DNA of 64,000 nt from Yersinia canariae (GTDB taxonomy: Bacteria; Pseudomonadota; Gammaproteobacteria; Enterobacterales; Enterobacteriaceae), in NCBI RefSeq assembly GCF_009831415.1, contig NZ_CP043727.1, positions 4,216,001-4,280,000 of the forward strand, written 5' to 3'. The position numbers and the translations under genes were made by a program. Within the stretch, counting starts at the first letter, position 1. Each line of letters starts with the position of its first letter. Below the pieces are notes generated by a model. It had not been told where the DNA came from. It did no database searches and saw only the letters and a list, made by a program, of their open reading frames with translations. Below, in pieces: positions 28,199 through 39,484 of the stretch.

Positions 28199-31030
28199 AT
28201 GGATAATATCGAAGTTCGGGGCGCTCGCACCCATAATCTTAAGAATATCAACCTGATTATCCCGCGCGACAAACTGATTGTTGTCACCGGTCTATCGGGT
28301 TCAGGCAAATCCTCACTGGCTTTTGATACCCTGTATGCCGAGGGGCAACGCCGTTATGTTGAGTCTCTTTCCGCCTATGCGCGCCAATTTCTATCGCTGA
28401 TGGAAAAACCGGATGTCGACCATATTGAAGGTCTCTCCCCGGCTATCTCCATTGAGCAAAAATCGACCTCTCATAACCCGCGATCCACCGTGGGTACCAT
28501 CACTGAAATCCATGATTACCTGCGCTTGCTGTTCGCCCGTGTCGGTGAGCCGCGCTGTCCGGATCATGATGTGCCGCTGGCGGCGCAAACCGTCAGTCAG
28601 ATGGTGGATAACGTCATCAGCCAGCCGGAAGGCCGCCGCTTGATGCTACTGGCCCCGGTGGTAAAAGATCGCAAAGGCGAACATACCAAAACGCTGGAAA
28701 ACCTGGCGATGCAGGGCTACATCCGGGCGCGGATTGATGGTGAGGTTTGCGATCTGTCCGATCCGCCAAAATTAGAGCTGCAAAAGAAACACACCATAGA
28801 AGTGGTGGTCGACCGCTTTAAAGTTCGCGAAGATCTGGCGCAGCGCCTGGCAGAATCATTTGAAACTGCATTGGAGCTATCCGGCGGGACTGCCGTGGTC
28901 GCCGATATGGACGATCCTCACGCCGAAGAGCTGTTATTCTCCGCCAACTTTGCTTGCCCAATTTGCGGCTATAGCATGAGTGAGTTAGAACCGCGTCTGT
29001 TCTCCTTTAACAACCCAGCCGGTGCTTGCCCAACCTGTGACGGCCTTGGCGTGCAGCAGTTTTTTGATCCAGACCGTGTGCTGCAAAACCCCGAACTGTC
29101 ACTGGCGGGTGGCGCGATTCGTGGCTGGGATCGCCGTAACTTCTATTACTTCCAAATGCTGCGCTCACTGGCTGATCATTATAAGTTTGATATCGAAGCG
29201 CCATTTGACTCGCTGGATACGGCGATACAGAAAGCCGTGCTCTACGGTTCCGGCAAAGACACCATTGAATTCAAATACATTAATGACCGCGGTGATACCA
29301 CCGTGCGCCGCCATCCTTTCGAGGGTGTGCTGCACAATATGGAGCGCCGTTATAAAGAGACGGAATCCAGTGCGGTGCGCGAAGAGCTGGCGAAATTTAT
29401 CAGCAATCGCTCCTGTGCCTCATGCCACGGCACGCGTCTGCGCCGAGAAGCGCGTTATGTTTTTGTCCAAAACACCACGTTGCCAGAGATTTCCGAACTG
29501 AGCATTGGCCACGCACTGACCTTCTTCCAGAATATGAAACTGAGCGGTCAGCGGGCGCAGATTGCCGAGAAAATACTGAAAGAGATTGGCGACCGGCTGA
29601 AGTTCCTGGTTAACGTTGGGCTAAATTACCTGTCATTGTCGCGCTCGGCAGAAACCCTGTCCGGCGGCGAGGCGCAGCGTATCCGCTTAGCCAGCCAGAT
29701 TGGTGCGGGGCTGGTTGGCGTGATGTATGTGCTGGATGAGCCATCCATTGGCTTGCATCAGCGTGATAATGAGCGTTTGCTGGAAACATTGATTCACCTG
29801 CGAAATCTGGGTAATACCGTCATTGTGGTGGAGCATGATGAAGATGCTATCCGTGCCGCCGACCATGTGATTGATATCGGCCCAGGTGCGGGCGTACATG
29901 GTGGTGAAGTGGTCGCAGAGGGCACGGTTGACGACATTATGGCCGCCCCTGAGTCATTGACCGGCCAGTTCCTCAGCGGCAAGCGGGAAATCGCGATTCC
30001 GGCGCAACGGGTCGCCGGTGATCCGAGCAAAGTATTGAAACTGATTGGGGCCAGCGGCAACAACCTGAAAGATGTCACGTTAACACTGCCTGTCGGGCTA
30101 TTTAGCTGCATTACCGGTGTTTCTGGCTCCGGGAAATCGACCCTGATCAACGATACCTTATATTCCATCGCCCAAAGCCAGTTGAACGGCGCTACCACCA
30201 ACGAACCCGCACCCTACCGCGAGATTCAAGGACTGGAGCATTTCGATAAAGTTATCGATATCGACCAAAGCCCGATTGGCCGGACTCCGCGTTCTAACCC
30301 GGCGACCTATACCGGTATCTTTACGCCAATTCGCGAGCTATTTGCCGGCGTACCCGAATCGCGCACTCGCGGTTATACACCGGGCCGTTTCAGCTTTAAC
30401 GTCAAAGGCGGCCGCTGCGAAGCCTGTCAGGGCGACGGGGTGATTAAAGTTGAAATGCACTTCCTGCCGGATATTTACGTGCCTTGCGACCAATGCAAAG
30501 GCAAGCGCTATAACCGCGAGACGCTGGAAGTTAAATACAAAGGTAAGAGTATTCACGAAGTGTTGGCGATGACAATCGAAGAGGCGCGCGAGTTCTTTGA
30601 TGCTGTTCCAGCATTGGCGCGTAAGCTGCAAACCTTGATGGATGTTGGCCTGTCATACATTTGTCTGGGCCAGTCAGCCACCACCTTGTCAGGTGGGGAA
30701 GCGCAGCGCGTCAAATTGTCACGCGAACTGTCAAAACGCGGCACTGGCCAGACGCTGTATATTCTGGACGAACCCACCACCGGTTTGCACTTCGCTGATA
30801 TTCAGCAACTCTTGGCGGTGTTACATCAGCTGCGCGATCAGGGCAATACTATTGTGGTTATTGAGCATAATCTGGATGTTATCAAGACCGCAGACTGGAT
30901 TGTCGATTTGGGGCCAGAAGGTGGCAGTGGCGGGGGTGAAATTTTGGTTTCCGGCACTCCTGAGACCGTTGCCGAATGCGCAGCATCACATACGGCTCGA
31001 TTCCTCAAACCGATGTTAAAACGTAAATAG
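28199..31030 (+). CDS. uvrA: UvrA, damage-recognition ATPase of nucleotide excision repair
   Basis: UvrA dimers find bulky DNA lesions and load UvrB. The protein is 943 residues, close to the E. coli length. It has two ABC ATPase units: Walker [10 protein letters not shown] near residue 31 and GVSGSGKST near 640, and signatures [13 protein letters not shown] and [14 protein letters not shown] zinc module with CPICG...CPTCDG near 253-280 and a second CEACQG...CDQCKG near 740-766 are seen. SOS-regulated through the upstream box; followed by a strong terminator. Confidence 0.98.
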   Translation: MDNIEVRGARTHNLKNINLIIPRDKLIVVTGLSGSGKSSLAFDTLYAEGQRRYVESLSAYARQFLSLMEKPDVDHIEGLSPAISIEQKSTSHNPRSTVGTITEIHDYLRLLFARVGEPRCPDHDVPLAAQTVSQMVDNVISQPEGRRLMLLAPVVKDRKGEHTKTLENLAMQGYIRARIDGEVCDLSDPPKLELQKKHTIEVVVDRFKVREDLAQRLAESFETALELSGGTAVVADMDDPHAEELLFSANFACPICGYSMSELEPRLFSFNNPAGACPTCDGLGVQQFFDPDRVLQNPELSLAGGAIRGWDRRNFYYFQMLRSLADHYKFDIEAPFDSLDTAIQKAVLYGSGKDTIEFKYINDRGDTTVRRHPFEGVLHNMERRYKETESSAVREELAKFISNRSCASCHGTRLRREARYVFVQNTTLPEISELSIGHALTFFQNMKLSGQRAQIAEKILKEIGDRLKFLVNVGLNYLSLSRSAETLSGGEAQRIRLASQIGAGLVGVMYVLDEPSIGLHQRDNERLLETLIHLRNLGNTVIVVEHDEDAIRAADHVIDIGPGAGVHGGEVVAEGTVDDIMAAPESLTGQFLSGKREIAIPAQRVAGDPSKVLKLIGASGNNLKDVTLTLPVGLFSCITGVSGSGKSTLINDTLYSIAQSQLNGATTNEPAPYREIQGLEHFDKVIDIDQSPIGRTPRSNPATYTGIFTPIRELFAGVPESRTRGYTPGRFSFNVKGGRCEACQGDGVIKVEMHFLPDIYVPCDQCKGKRYNRETLEVKYKGKSIHEVLAMTIEEAREFFDAVPALARKLQTLMDVGLSYICLGQSATTLSGGEAQRVKLSRELSKRGTGQTLYILDEPTTGLHFADIQQLLAVLHQLRDQGNTIVVIEHNLDVIKTADWIVDLGPEGGSGGGEILVSGTPETVAECAASHTARFLKPMLKRK

Positions 31031-31045
31031 AATATCAGGCTAGCA

Positions 31046-31085
31046 CTCTGGGGCAGGAAATTATCTGTCCCAGAGGCTCTTTTTA
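31046..31085 (+). terminator. uvrA terminator
   Basis: An 11-bp stem, ctctggggcag/ctgtcccagag with one G-U pair, is followed by gctcttttta, 16 bp after the uvrA stop. The convergent yjbR ends just beyond. Confidence 0.8.
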
Positions 31086-31089
31086 GCCC

Positions 31090-31443
31090 TCAGACCACCA
31101 ACTCCTGTTTTCTGTGCTCTGGTAACCCTTGGAATACCAATTGATAAGAGCGGTCAATTAACGAATAGAACTGTGAGTTCGGTAATTTGCCATCCAGAAA
31201 CACCGTGTTCCAGTGCGCTTTATTCAAGTGTTCACTCGGCACGATCTCCGGATGTTGCTCTCGTAGGCTTTCGGCCAATTCAGGGCTGGTTTTCAATGAA
31301 ATAGAGGGGCGTCCGCCTGTCTCACCCACCATAGCAAACATCACATCTGCCACTTTAATCTGATTTGCCTGCCATTCCTCATGGTCGCTCTGCTCTGCCC
31401 CCGGTTTGGACATGCAGTATTCCAGTAATGCCGAATTATTCAT
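31090..31443 (-). CDS. yjbR: MmcQ/YjbR family protein
   Basis: A 117-residue CyaY-like fold protein starting MNNSALLEYCMSKPGAEQS; an upstream Met at 31461 is less likely. Contains the family features KVADVMFAMVGE, ISLKTSPELAE and the C-terminal HWNTVFLDGKLP. Suggested by its relatives to bind DNA, but the function is unproven. Lies next to uvrA as in E. coli. Downstream genes converge on the terminator at 31046-31085. The 272 bp between its start and the tyrB terminator has no recognised gene. Confidence 0.87.
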   Translation of the reverse strand: MNNSALLEYCMSKPGAEQSDHEEWQANQIKVADVMFAMVGETGGRPSISLKTSPELAESLREQHPEIVPSEHLNKAHWNTVFLDGKLPNSQFYSLIDRSYQLVFQGLPEHRKQELVV

Positions 31444-31715
31444 GGGGATATCTCCTATCATAGGCCGATGCCGTCTCGCGAAAGGGCCTCATAAGTTTTT
31501 TATTCCATAAAAACTTCATTTCATCAGTTACAGCAACATACTGAATTGCTAGCTTGCGCCTATAACAATAGATTTACTGTGAGCGATGAATGATCGTTTG
31601 GCATGTATCTACCACATCAATTAGTATATTCTTTAATCAATTTACAGCCATCAGCCGTGGGAAAAACTAGCGGGATGTGGAGATAAGTCGCGGAAAAGTG
31701 GGGAAAAAAATAATA

Positions 31716-31741
31716 GAAAAAGGCGATATTGCTATCGCCTT
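31716..31741 (-). terminator. tyrB terminator
   Basis: aaggcgata/tatcgcctt stem with a short loop, followed on the minus strand by tttctatt and tttttt, 25 bp after the tyrB stop. Confidence 0.82.
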
Positions 31742-31765
31742 AATGTAAATAATACGACATCCAGA

Positions 31766-32959
31766 TTACTGCACTGCAGCAAAAGCCGCGGCAACGCGCT
31801 GAACATTACTGTGATTAACACCCGCCATACACATCCTGCCGCTGGCAATCAGATACACACCAAACTCTTCACGCAAGCGCTCCACCTGAGCGGCACTAAA
31901 ACCGGTATAACTGAACATGCCGCGTTGTTGCAGCAAGTAATCGAAATTACGATTCGGTAATGAGGCTTTCAACGCGTCGACCAAAGTGCTGCGCATTTCA
32001 ATAATACGCAGGCGCATTTGCTCCACTTCAGCCTGCCATTGTGCCCGTAATTCAGTGTCATGCAGCACTTTAGCAACAACCTGCGCACCAAAGTTTGGTG
32101 GGCTGGAATAGTTACGGCGGACAGTTGCTTTCAATTGCCCTAATACACGGCCCGCAGCTTCTTCACTTTCACACACGACAGACAAACCGCCGACCCGCTC
32201 GTTATACAAGGAGAAGATTTTAGAGAAGGAGTTACTGATCAAGCAGGGCAATTCTGCTGCCGCCATCGCGCGGATAGCATAGGCATCTTCATTCAATCCG
32301 GCACCAAAACCTTGATAGGCGATATCCAAGAATGGGATAAGATCCCGGCCTTTAGCCACTTCAATCACTTGATCCCATTGTGTATTTGTCAGATCCGACC
32401 CCGTTGGGTTATGGCAACAAGGGTGTAATAACACGATACTTTTGGCCGGTAACTGCTGGAGTGTCGCTAGCATTTGGTCAAACTTCACGCCCAATTTGTC
32501 GTTATCAAAATACGGATAGGTATTCACTTTAAAACCTGCGCCACTAAAAATAGCAACATGGTTTTCCCAAGTGGGATCACTGACCCAAACCTGTGAATCG
32601 GGGAAATAATGATTCAGAAAATCAGCACCGACTTTCAATGCACCAGAGCCACCCACGGTTTGGATTGTCGCCACCCGCTTGTGTTGCAATATGGGATGTT
32701 CTGCGCCAAATAACAGCTGCTGGATAGCACTACGATAAGGTTGCAGACCTTCCATCGGCAAATAGACGGGTGTTCCATGTGGCTGAGCACTTAATTGCGC
32801 TTCGGCAGCTTTGACTGCCTGCATCAATGGGATCTCACCCTGCTCATTATAATAAAGCCCAATACTCAAATTCACTTTATGTGCGCGGTTATCGGCTTTA
32901 AAACTTTCCATCAGCGACAGGATCGGGTCACCTGCATAGGCGTCAACATTTTGGAACAC
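31766..32959 (-). CDS. tyrB: Aromatic amino acid aminotransferase
   Basis: PLP-dependent transamination, the final step of tyrosine and phenylalanine synthesis, also acting on leucine and aspartate. It is 397 residues, identical in length to E. coli TyrB, and follows it closely ([28 protein letters not shown]). The PLP lysine is K247 in SNSFSKIFS and the carboxylate-binding Arg lies near the C-terminus (ASGRMCMAG). The upstream 170 bp contain an ERIC-like element rather than a clear TyrR box. Confidence 0.96.
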   Translation of the reverse strand: MFQNVDAYAGDPILSLMESFKADNRAHKVNLSIGLYYNEQGEIPLMQAVKAAEAQLSAQPHGTPVYLPMEGLQPYRSAIQQLLFGAEHPILQHKRVATIQTVGGSGALKVGADFLNHYFPDSQVWVSDPTWENHVAIFSGAGFKVNTYPYFDNDKLGVKFDQMLATLQQLPAKSIVLLHPCCHNPTGSDLTNTQWDQVIEVAKGRDLIPFLDIAYQGFGAGLNEDAYAIRAMAAAELPCLISNSFSKIFSLYNERVGGLSVVCESEEAAGRVLGQLKATVRRNYSSPPNFGAQVVAKVLHDTELRAQWQAEVEQMRLRIIEMRSTLVDALKASLPNRNFDYLLQQRGMFSYTGFSAAQVERLREEFGVYLIASGRMCMAGVNHSNVQRVAAAFAAVQ

Positions 32960-32989
32960 GGTGCTGCTCTCCTTTATCGATAATTATTG

Positions 32990-33115
32990 TCTACACCCTA
33001 AATCATTCGCGTTCCAGGGAGACGGCAACTCAGCCATTGGGTCACGGGCATAGTCAGTGACTCAAATGAGCGAAAGCTGCCAGCACATCTGCAATTTGAA
33101 TTACGATGAGTATAG
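32990..33115. repeat. ERIC-like repeat between alr and tyrB
   Basis: About 125 bp with ERIC-like termini (ctacaccctaaatcattcgc at one end, tgaattacgatgagtata at the other) and an internal tagtcagtgactcaaatgag core. It fills most of the alr-tyrB gap and is diverged from the consensus. Boundaries are approximate. Confidence 0.6.
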
Positions 33116-33128
33116 TTAGCAGCTTACC

Positions 33129-34208
33129 TTATTCCCCCAGATATTCCATCGCAACACGGGAGGTCAGCTTAGTAATCAATTCATAGGCGCTGATACCGGT
33201 GCGCGCGGCGATTGTCTCAACCGGCAATTCAGCCCCCCACAGCAACACTTCGTCACCGACTTTATCCGTGGCATCTGGCCCCAAATCAACGGAAATCATA
33301 TCCATTGAAACCCGGCCAACAATGCCGACCTCACGGCCATTGAGCCACATTGGTGTACCTGAAGGGGCGCTACGCGGATATCCATCACCATAACCAATCG
33401 CCACCACACCCAGCCGGGTATCCCGCTCACTAATCCAAGTGCCGCCATAGCCCACAGGTTCACCGGCTTTGTGCTCACGAACAGCAATCAGACTGGATTT
33501 CAGTGCCATCGCGGGTAACAGATCAAAATGGCTGGCATAGGGCTCATCCATCGGTGAAACACCATACAGAATGATACCGGGGCGAACCCAATCACGGTGC
33601 GATTCTGGCCACAGTAAAATACCGCCGGACGCCGCAATAGATTGCTTACCGGGCTTATCGGCAGCAAAAGTATCAAAGCAATCAAGCTGCTGGCGGGTAG
33701 TGTCCACTTGCGGTTCATCCGCTCGGCTAAAGTGGCTCATGATATTGACTGGCTGAATGACATTGCGGCACGCGCTTAAGCGCTGATAAAAAGCCTCCGC
33801 ATGTTCTGGGCGAACTCCCAGACGGTGCATACCGGTATCCAGTTTCATCCAAACATTAATTGGGGCGGAGAGATTAGCGGCTTCCAGCGCTTCCAGTTGC
33901 TCAATGCTATGTACTGCAGTTTCAATGCGGTTGGCCACCAGAATAGGCAAATCTTCGGCAGCAAAAAAACCTTCCAACAACAAAATCGGTTTGACAATTC
34001 CGCCAGATCGCAGCATCAGCGCTTCACCAATCCGCGCCACCCCGTAGCAATCGGCATCCTGCAAGGTATGCGCTGTTTCTAATAATCCGTGGCCATAAGC
34101 GTTTGCTTTCACAACTGCAATCAGGCGGCTTTGCGGTGCCATGCGCCGAACCTGTTGCAAATTATGTCGCAGAGCGCGGCGGTCGATGACTGCTGTTGCC
34201 GCTTTCAT
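33129..34208 (-). CDS. alr: Alanine racemase (biosynthetic)
   Basis: PLP-dependent interconversion of L- and D-alanine for peptidoglycan synthesis. The 359-residue protein starts [17 protein letters not shown]. The PLP lysine is K34 in [10 protein letters not shown]; the second catalytic base Tyr lies in the [10 protein letters not shown] and [11 protein letters not shown] region, and the conserved [12 protein letters not shown] is present. It has the E. coli Alr length and sits between dnaB and tyrB in the same order. The 88-bp gap to dnaB has a small ctgcc/ggcag hairpin. Confidence 0.96.
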   Translation of the reverse strand: MKAATAVIDRRALRHNLQQVRRMAPQSRLIAVVKANAYGHGLLETAHTLQDADCYGVARIGEALMLRSGGIVKPILLLEGFFAAEDLPILVANRIETAVHSIEQLEALEAANLSAPINVWMKLDTGMHRLGVRPEHAEAFYQRLSACRNVIQPVNIMSHFSRADEPQVDTTRQQLDCFDTFAADKPGKQSIAASGGILLWPESHRDWVRPGIILYGVSPMDEPYASHFDLLPAMALKSSLIAVREHKAGEPVGYGGTWISERDTRLGVVAIGYGDGYPRSAPSGTPMWLNGREVGIVGRVSMDMISVDLGPDATDKVGDEVLLWGAELPVETIAARTGISAYELITKLTSRVAMEYLGE

Positions 34209-34296
34209 TTCTTATCCTTAATTATCAATTTAATACCCAAAAAAATGGGTACTGCCGGAAGGCAGCATCAAACTCGAAGGGGATATTTATGACTCG

Positions 34297-35703
34297 CTAT
34301 TCGTCGTCGTATTGTGGGCCAGCATAGTTATCAAAGCGTGACCATTGACCATTAAATTTCAACCGCACTGAGCCAATCGGGCCATTACGCTGTTTACCCA
34401 AAATAATCTGTGCAATCCCTTTCTCATCACTGTTTTCGTGATAAACCTCATCACGATAAATAAACATGATTAAGTCAGCATCCTGCTCAATAGAACCCGA
34501 TTCACGTAAGTCGGAGTTTACTGGCCGCTTATCAGCACGTTGCTCCAAACTACGGTTAAGCTGAGACAGCGCCACCACGGGCACTTGTAATTCTTTCGCC
34601 AAGGCTTTCAAAGAACGTGAAATTTCGGCGATTTCCAAGGTGCGGTTATCCGAAAGCGACGGCACCCGCATCAATTGCAGGTAATCGATCATAATCAGAC
34701 TCAAGCCGCCATGTTCGCGGAAAATACGCCGCGCGCGGGAGCGCACTTCAGTTGGGGTCAGGCCGGATGAGTCATCGATATACATATTGCGTTTTTCCAT
34801 CAATATGCCCATGGTGCTGGAAATACGCGCCCAATCCTCATCATCCAATTGACCAGTACGAATGCGGGTCTGATCGACATGTGATAAAGATGCCAACATA
34901 CGCATCATTATCTGATCACCTGGCATCTCCAAACTGAAGATCAACACCGGTTTTTCCTGCATCATCGCGGCGTTTTCGCATAAGTTCATCGCAAAGGTGG
35001 TTTTCCCCATCGATGGACGCGCCGCGACAATGATTAAATCTGATTTCTGCAAGCCGGCCGTCTTTTTATCTAAATCAGTAAAACCGGTTGAAACCCCGGT
35101 GACACCATCATGTGGCCGTTGATAGAGCTGCTCAATGCGTGCAACAGTGGCTTCGAGGATCTGATCGACACTTTTCGGCCCTTCATCTTTATTTGCCCGA
35201 CTTTCTGCAATCTGGAACACTCTAGATTCGGCCAGATCCAGTAGATCTTCACTGCTGCGCCCTTGGGGATCATAACCGGCATCGGCTATCTCATTGGCGA
35301 CAGAGATCATTTCGCGGACAACTGCACGTTCACGAACGATATCTGCATAAGCGCCGATATTCGCAGCACTTGGCGTATTTTTGGACAATTCTGCCAGATA
35401 GGCAAAGCCGCCTACCGATTCCAAATCACCTTTTTGTTCCAGTGACTCGGATAAAGTGATCAAATCGATCGGCTTGCTGTTTTCCAGCAAGCGCTGCATT
35501 TCAGTAAAGATCCGGCGATGTGGGCGACTGAAAAAGTCCTTGCTGGCAACGCGCTCAGAGACGTTATCCCAGCGCTCATTATCCAGCATCAAACCGCCCA
35601 ACACGGACTGCTCTGCCTCCAGCGAATGAGGCGGGAGTTTCAGCCCTTCCATCTGGCGGTCTCGTGGCTCTGTCATATTGTTGGTTGGTTTTTTTGCTGC
35701 CAT
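34297..35703 (-). CDS. dnaB: Replicative DNA helicase DnaB
   Basis: Hexameric 5'-3' helicase at the replication fork. It is 468 residues, near the E. coli length of 471. The N-terminal primase-interacting helical domain (about 25-170) is followed by a linker and a RecA-like motor domain with Walker A ARPSMGKTTFAMN near residue 230, Walker B LIMIDYLQLM and the Arg finger region DLRESGSIEQDADL. No intein is present. A single gene with alr downstream. Confidence 0.98.
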   Translation of the reverse strand: MAAKKPTNNMTEPRDRQMEGLKLPPHSLEAEQSVLGGLMLDNERWDNVSERVASKDFFSRPHRRIFTEMQRLLENSKPIDLITLSESLEQKGDLESVGGFAYLAELSKNTPSAANIGAYADIVRERAVVREMISVANEIADAGYDPQGRSSEDLLDLAESRVFQIAESRANKDEGPKSVDQILEATVARIEQLYQRPHDGVTGVSTGFTDLDKKTAGLQKSDLIIVAARPSMGKTTFAMNLCENAAMMQEKPVLIFSLEMPGDQIMMRMLASLSHVDQTRIRTGQLDDEDWARISSTMGILMEKRNMYIDDSSGLTPTEVRSRARRIFREHGGLSLIMIDYLQLMRVPSLSDNRTLEIAEISRSLKALAKELQVPVVALSQLNRSLEQRADKRPVNSDLRESGSIEQDADLIMFIYRDEVYHENSDEKGIAQIILGKQRNGPIGSVRLKFNGQWSRFDNYAGPQYDDE

Positions 35704-35887
35704 GAAAAGTGTTCTTTACCTTTGTTGCGAAGAGGAAAATGACGAATAAAAAATACAGTGGCTTAGTATACGCGATGATATCCGACGGGTAATTATGAAT
35801 TCCCTATTACTTATCGGTATTAGCAAGATACTGACTCCTGATGTAGAACTCTATAAGGTAAAAATACACCTATTCCTAGGAGCTAGC

Positions 35888-36871
35888 ATGGCAAAACATA
35901 TTCAATTTAGCACCACTGGCGGGCCGGAAGTGTTGCAATATCTCGATTTCACACCTGTAGATCCCGCGGCACATGAGGTTCAGGTCGAAAATAAAGCCAT
36001 CGGCATTAACTACATTGATACCTATATTCGCAGCGGCCTATATCCACCGCCGCAGTTTCCAAGTGGCCTGGGCACCGAAGCCGCAGGGGTGGTGACTAAA
36101 ATTGGTTCCGCAGTTAACACCATCAAAGTTGGGGATCGGGTGGTATATGCCCAATCAGCCCTTGGGGCTTACAGTGAAATCCATAATGTCGCCGCAGAAA
36201 AAATTGCATTACTTCCTGAGCAAATATCTTTTGAGCAAGCGGCAGCTTCATTCCTTAAAGGGCTGACAGTCCAATATTTATTACGCCAAACCCATGAAAT
36301 CAAACCCGGCGAAGTCTTCTTATTCCATGCCGCCGCGGGAGGGGTCGGGTTGATTGCCTGCCAATGGGCAAAAGCACTGGGGGCGAAACTGATTGGTACC
36401 GTCGGCTCCGATGAAAAAGCCGAATTAGCCAAAGCTAACGGGGCTTGGGCCACCATCAACTATCGCAAAGAAAATATCGCCGAGCGAGTGGTGGAGCTGA
36501 CCCACGGCGAGAAAGTGGGCGTGGTGTATGACTCAGTGGGGAAAAGCACCTGGCTGGACTCATTAAATAGCCTTAAACGCAGGGGTTTAATGGTCAGTTT
36601 TGGCAATGCTTCCGGCCCAGTGACTGGGGTCGACCTTGCCATACTGAACCAAAAAGGCGCGTTATATGTTACCCGTCCATCCCTTAACGTCTATGTCACG
36701 AATCGACAAGAGCTGGAAAGTGCCAGTCATGAGCTATTTTCATTGATTATCAGTGGAGCAATTAAGGTGGATGTGGCTCAAGCTCAGCAGTTCCCACTGA
36801 GTGACGCGCGCCGCGCCCATGAAATATTAGAAAGCCGCCAAACAACCGGTTCTAGTTTATTGATCCCATAA
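35888..36871 (+). CDS. qor: NADPH quinone oxidoreductase
   Basis: Zinc-independent medium-chain dehydrogenase/reductase that reduces quinones using NADPH. Starting at MAKHIQFSTTGGPEVLQYLDF gives 327 residues, the E. coli Qor length; an upstream in-frame Met at 35795 lacks support, while taggagc precedes the chosen ATG. It has a GroES-like N-terminal half with NYIDTYIRSGLYP, and a Rossmann half with AAAGGVGLIACQWAK. It is divergent from dnaB. Confidence 0.95.
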   Translation: MAKHIQFSTTGGPEVLQYLDFTPVDPAAHEVQVENKAIGINYIDTYIRSGLYPPPQFPSGLGTEAAGVVTKIGSAVNTIKVGDRVVYAQSALGAYSEIHNVAAEKIALLPEQISFEQAAASFLKGLTVQYLLRQTHEIKPGEVFLFHAAAGGVGLIACQWAKALGAKLIGTVGSDEKAELAKANGAWATINYRKENIAERVVELTHGEKVGVVYDSVGKSTWLDSLNSLKRRGLMVSFGNASGPVTGVDLAILNQKGALYVTRPSLNVYVTNRQELESASHELFSLIISGAIKVDVAQAQQFPLSDARRAHEILESRQTTGSSLLIP

Positions 36872-37071
36872 TTTTCATACTAATAATGGATAGCTTAATA
36901 TGGCTATCCATTATTTAAATTAATTCTTATTAAAAAAGTTATTTACTATTACTTTAGGACAATTGACAGCAGTATCCTGATTGCTCTCACCACACTATCT
37001 ATATATCCTCAATTTGTAATATTTCAGCAACGTTATTCATTACATACATTACATTCATTGAGGTTTTAATT

Positions 37072-37398
37072 ATGCATAATTCAGAAACTAATAGAGATAT
37101 AAAAACACTTTTGAACGCTTTTTATTGTGACAATAAAATAAGCAATGAAGAAGTACAGATACTGCGGGATTTTGCCGACGAACGATTTGATTTGTTACTG
37201 AATGAATTCGGTAAAAACAATAACTTATCTGCATTTCAAAAATCTGCCGACGTTACTGTCCAATTAATGCAACAAAGCTTTTTTGATCTAAAAAAGAAAT
37301 GTAAAGACGAAGAGGAAAGTAAAATCATCAAGGAAGCGTTTGTCGCTCAAATAGCTTATATTATTGCTAACTATAATAGATTCTTCACTAATATCTAA
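37072..37398 (+). CDS. Hypothetical AT-rich orphan protein
   Basis: A 108-residue cytoplasmic-type protein that I do not recognise. It has no signal peptide or membrane helix. It is rich in Asn, Lys, Asp and Glu, and looks largely helical; ISNEEVQILRDFADERFDLLLNEF and DLKKKCKDEEESKIIKEAF are amphipathic. A tgaggttttaatt leader precedes ATG. Codon use is visibly AT-rich compared with the flanking qor and pspG genes, which are neighbours in E. coli, so this looks like an insertion into a conserved stretch. Function unknown. Confidence 0.6.
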   Translation: MHNSETNRDIKTLLNAFYCDNKISNEEVQILRDFADERFDLLLNEFGKNNNLSAFQKSADVTVQLMQQSFFDLKKKCKDEEESKIIKEAFVAQIAYIIANYNRFFTNI

Positions 37399-37751
37399 TC
37401 TTTGACTATTTTACTTCTATAACGCCTTATTTAGCCTTACAAATGATGAATATTTAATCATTCGCCTTACACTATAAAAGTAATAATCAGAGCCTCTATT
37501 ATTCGAGGCTCCGATTATACTGTTTCTTTGATACATTTGTAGGGGTACAGCAGAGTATTCTGTCAGAGTTATGTTCACTTAAATGAACGTGCCGTTTATA
37601 CAGCTATTTTCCTCTAACAGAGGATGAAAATGTGATACCAAATCGTATCGGATAGTATCCTAACAAGCCAATTTAGGAAAAAACACGTTTTTCTAACAAT
37701 TTGCGCCACTAAACTTTCAGCCTGTGATCGCCCCCGCAAGAAAGTAAAAAT
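37399..37751. other. Intergenic region after the orphan gene, with a hairpin
   Basis: Some 350 bp without a supported gene. A near-perfect 12-bp inverted repeat, aatcagagcctc/gaggctccgatt at 37485-37516, is likely a terminator-type hairpin for the orphan gene; the following tract is only partly T-rich. Otherwise AT-rich with nothing recognised. Confidence 0.55.
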
Positions 37752-37970
37752 TTAATAACGTCGAATCGCCGGTTTCTGCATTGAGCGCCATATCCAGACC
37801 ACCACAACGGCCAAAATCAACCATGGCAACAGCTTAATCATCATCACAAATAAGCCGCCTAGCATCATAAAGGCCGCGGCCACCAACAATGCGGCAAAAA
37901 TGCCCAACAAGGAGATGCCGGTCGCCATCAACATGATGAAAAAACCAATAACAAAGAGAAGTTCGAACAT
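37752..37970 (-). CDS. pspG: Phage shock protein G
   Basis: A 72-residue inner-membrane protein with two to three hydrophobic helices, beginning MFELLFVIGFFIML. Most similar to E. coli PspG, a PspF and sigma-54 controlled member of the phage-shock response outside the main psp operon. It is slightly shorter at the C-terminus than the E. coli form. A sigma-54 promoter is visible 84 bp upstream, strengthening the call. It sits between dusA and qor as in E. coli. Confidence 0.9.
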   Translation of the reverse strand: MFELLFVIGFFIMLMATGISLLGIFAALLVAAAFMMLGGLFVMMIKLLPWLILAVVVVWIWRSMQKPAIRRY

Positions 37971-38053
37971 GGCTGGCTCCTTAATAATTGTTTAAGTCTC
38001 GCCATCACATCATTAAATACAATGATGTAGACAAAGAGTTTATTAAGAGTGTT

Positions 38054-38068
38054 ACAAGAAACGTGCCA
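38054..38068 (-). promoter_or_regulatory. Sigma-54 promoter of pspG
   Basis: Read on the minus strand, tggcacgtttcttgt is a good match to the -24/-12 consensus (TGGCACG-N4-TTGCW). It is placed 84 bp before the pspG ATG. A PspF activator site would be expected further upstream but was not assigned. Confidence 0.8.
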
Positions 38069-38181
38069 ATTTAAATAAAATAGCTAACAGATTGAATTTA
38101 CTAATTATAGATAAAATAATCTTGTCAGGGAAACCAGCAGACATGGCCAATCTCACTAACTTTTAGTTAATTTACTACACT

Positions 38182-38302
38182 ATTATACCCAAATCATTGG
38201 AATTGCAGGTCAGCAGCCAGTGAGCGCATCCCGAATCACTTACTCAAGTAAGTGATTCGGGTAAGTTAGCGCAGCTAACCCCCTGCTACTTCAAGGACGG
38301 GT
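38182..38302. repeat. ERIC element overlapping the 3' end of dusA
   Basis: A well-formed copy: attatacccaaatcattgg terminus, a core with a near-perfect inverted repeat (cccgaatcacttactcaag / taagtgattcgggtaag), gcgcagctaac, and tacttcaaggacgggt terminus. The last bases encode the C-terminal codons and stop of dusA on the minus strand. Confidence 0.82.
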
Positions 38303-39325
38303 CACCAACGCCAGCGCCTGCTCGACCACAGAAACATCCGCGCCGGGTTTGTGGGCATTCTCACTCAGATGACGACGCCATTGGCGCGCGCCGGGGATCC
38401 CTTGGAAAATACCCAGAATATGCCGGGTTATATGACCTAAATAAGCACCGCGCGACAGTTCTTGCTCAATATAAGGATAAAGAGCTTCGATAGCTTTGAC
38501 GCTGTCGACCACTGGCGCATTCGGATCAAACAGTTCGCGATCCACTTGCGTCAAAATACTCGGGTTTTGATAAGCTTCGCGCCCCATCATCACCCCATCA
38601 ACATGTTTGAGATGTTCTTTAGCTTCGGTCAGTGTTTTTACACCCCCATTAATCGCGATAGTCAGGGCCGGAAAATCACGTTTTAGCTGATAAACTCGCT
38701 CATAATCCAGCGGGGGGACTTCGCGGTTTTCTTTTGGGCTCAATCCTGAAAGCCAGGCTTTGCGGGCATGAATAGTGAAAATATCACACTGACCTTGTTC
38801 AGCCACGGTTTGCACGAATTCACACAAAAACTCATAACTATCCAACTGGTCAATCCCAATACGGGTTTTGACCGTTACCGGAATAGAAACCACATCGCGC
38901 ATAGCTTTGATACAATCAGCGACCAAGCTGGCTTCCGCCATCAAACAGGCACCAAAACGGCCATTTTGCACCCGATCAGAGGGGCAACCGACATTGAGGT
39001 TTATTTCATTGTAGCCGCGAAGTTCCGCCAATTTGGCGCAATGAGCTAAAGCATGCGGATCACTGCCACCGAGCTGTAATGCAACCGGATGGTCTTGTTC
39101 GCTGTAAGCCAGATAGTCGCCTTTACCATGGATAATTGCACCCGTGGTGACCATCTCGGTATATAACAAAGTCTGTTTGGTTAACAAACGATGAAAGTAA
39201 CGGCAATGGCGATCTGTCCAATCGAGCATCGGCGCGACGGAAAAACGCTGTAGGGGATAATTGCCTTTAAATTCGCTTGTAGCGGCGGTTACGGCTGAAT
39301 GTGTGAATGTGTTATTTTCGTGCAT
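38291..39325 (-). CDS. dusA: tRNA-dihydrouridine(20/20a) synthase
   Basis: FMN-dependent reduction of U20 and U20a in tRNA. From the first Met it is 344 residues; E. coli DusA is shorter at the N-terminus, so a later start cannot be excluded. The FMN-site [19 protein letters not shown] is followed by catalytic Cys in [26 protein letters not shown] and INGGVKT. The 3' end is formed by an ERIC element. dusA genes are known integration sites for mobile elements, but no integrase is present here. Confidence 0.95.
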   Translation of the reverse strand: MHENNTFTHSAVTAATSEFKGNYPLQRFSVAPMLDWTDRHCRYFHRLLTKQTLLYTEMVTTGAIIHGKGDYLAYSEQDHPVALQLGGSDPHALAHCAKLAELRGYNEINLNVGCPSDRVQNGRFGACLMAEASLVADCIKAMRDVVSIPVTVKTRIGIDQLDSYEFLCEFVQTVAEQGQCDIFTIHARKAWLSGLSPKENREVPPLDYERVYQLKRDFPALTIAINGGVKTLTEAKEHLKHVDGVMMGREAYQNPSILTQVDRELFDPNAPVVDSVKAIEALYPYIEQELSRGAYLGHITRHILGIFQGIPGARQWRRHLSENAHKPGADVSVVEQALALVTRP

Positions 39326-39484
39326 TCTGGGTCATTTTGTCGTGTTCTATGTCAGCCCTAGACAGTCCCTGATAGATGGATACTGATAGAGGGTAAGGGA
39401 AAATCATGACCTACTATAGCATAGAAAAACACCCTCGCGCCGATGCCACCGGCGCGCTGTGTCCTGAAAAACCTTAATAAGGCC

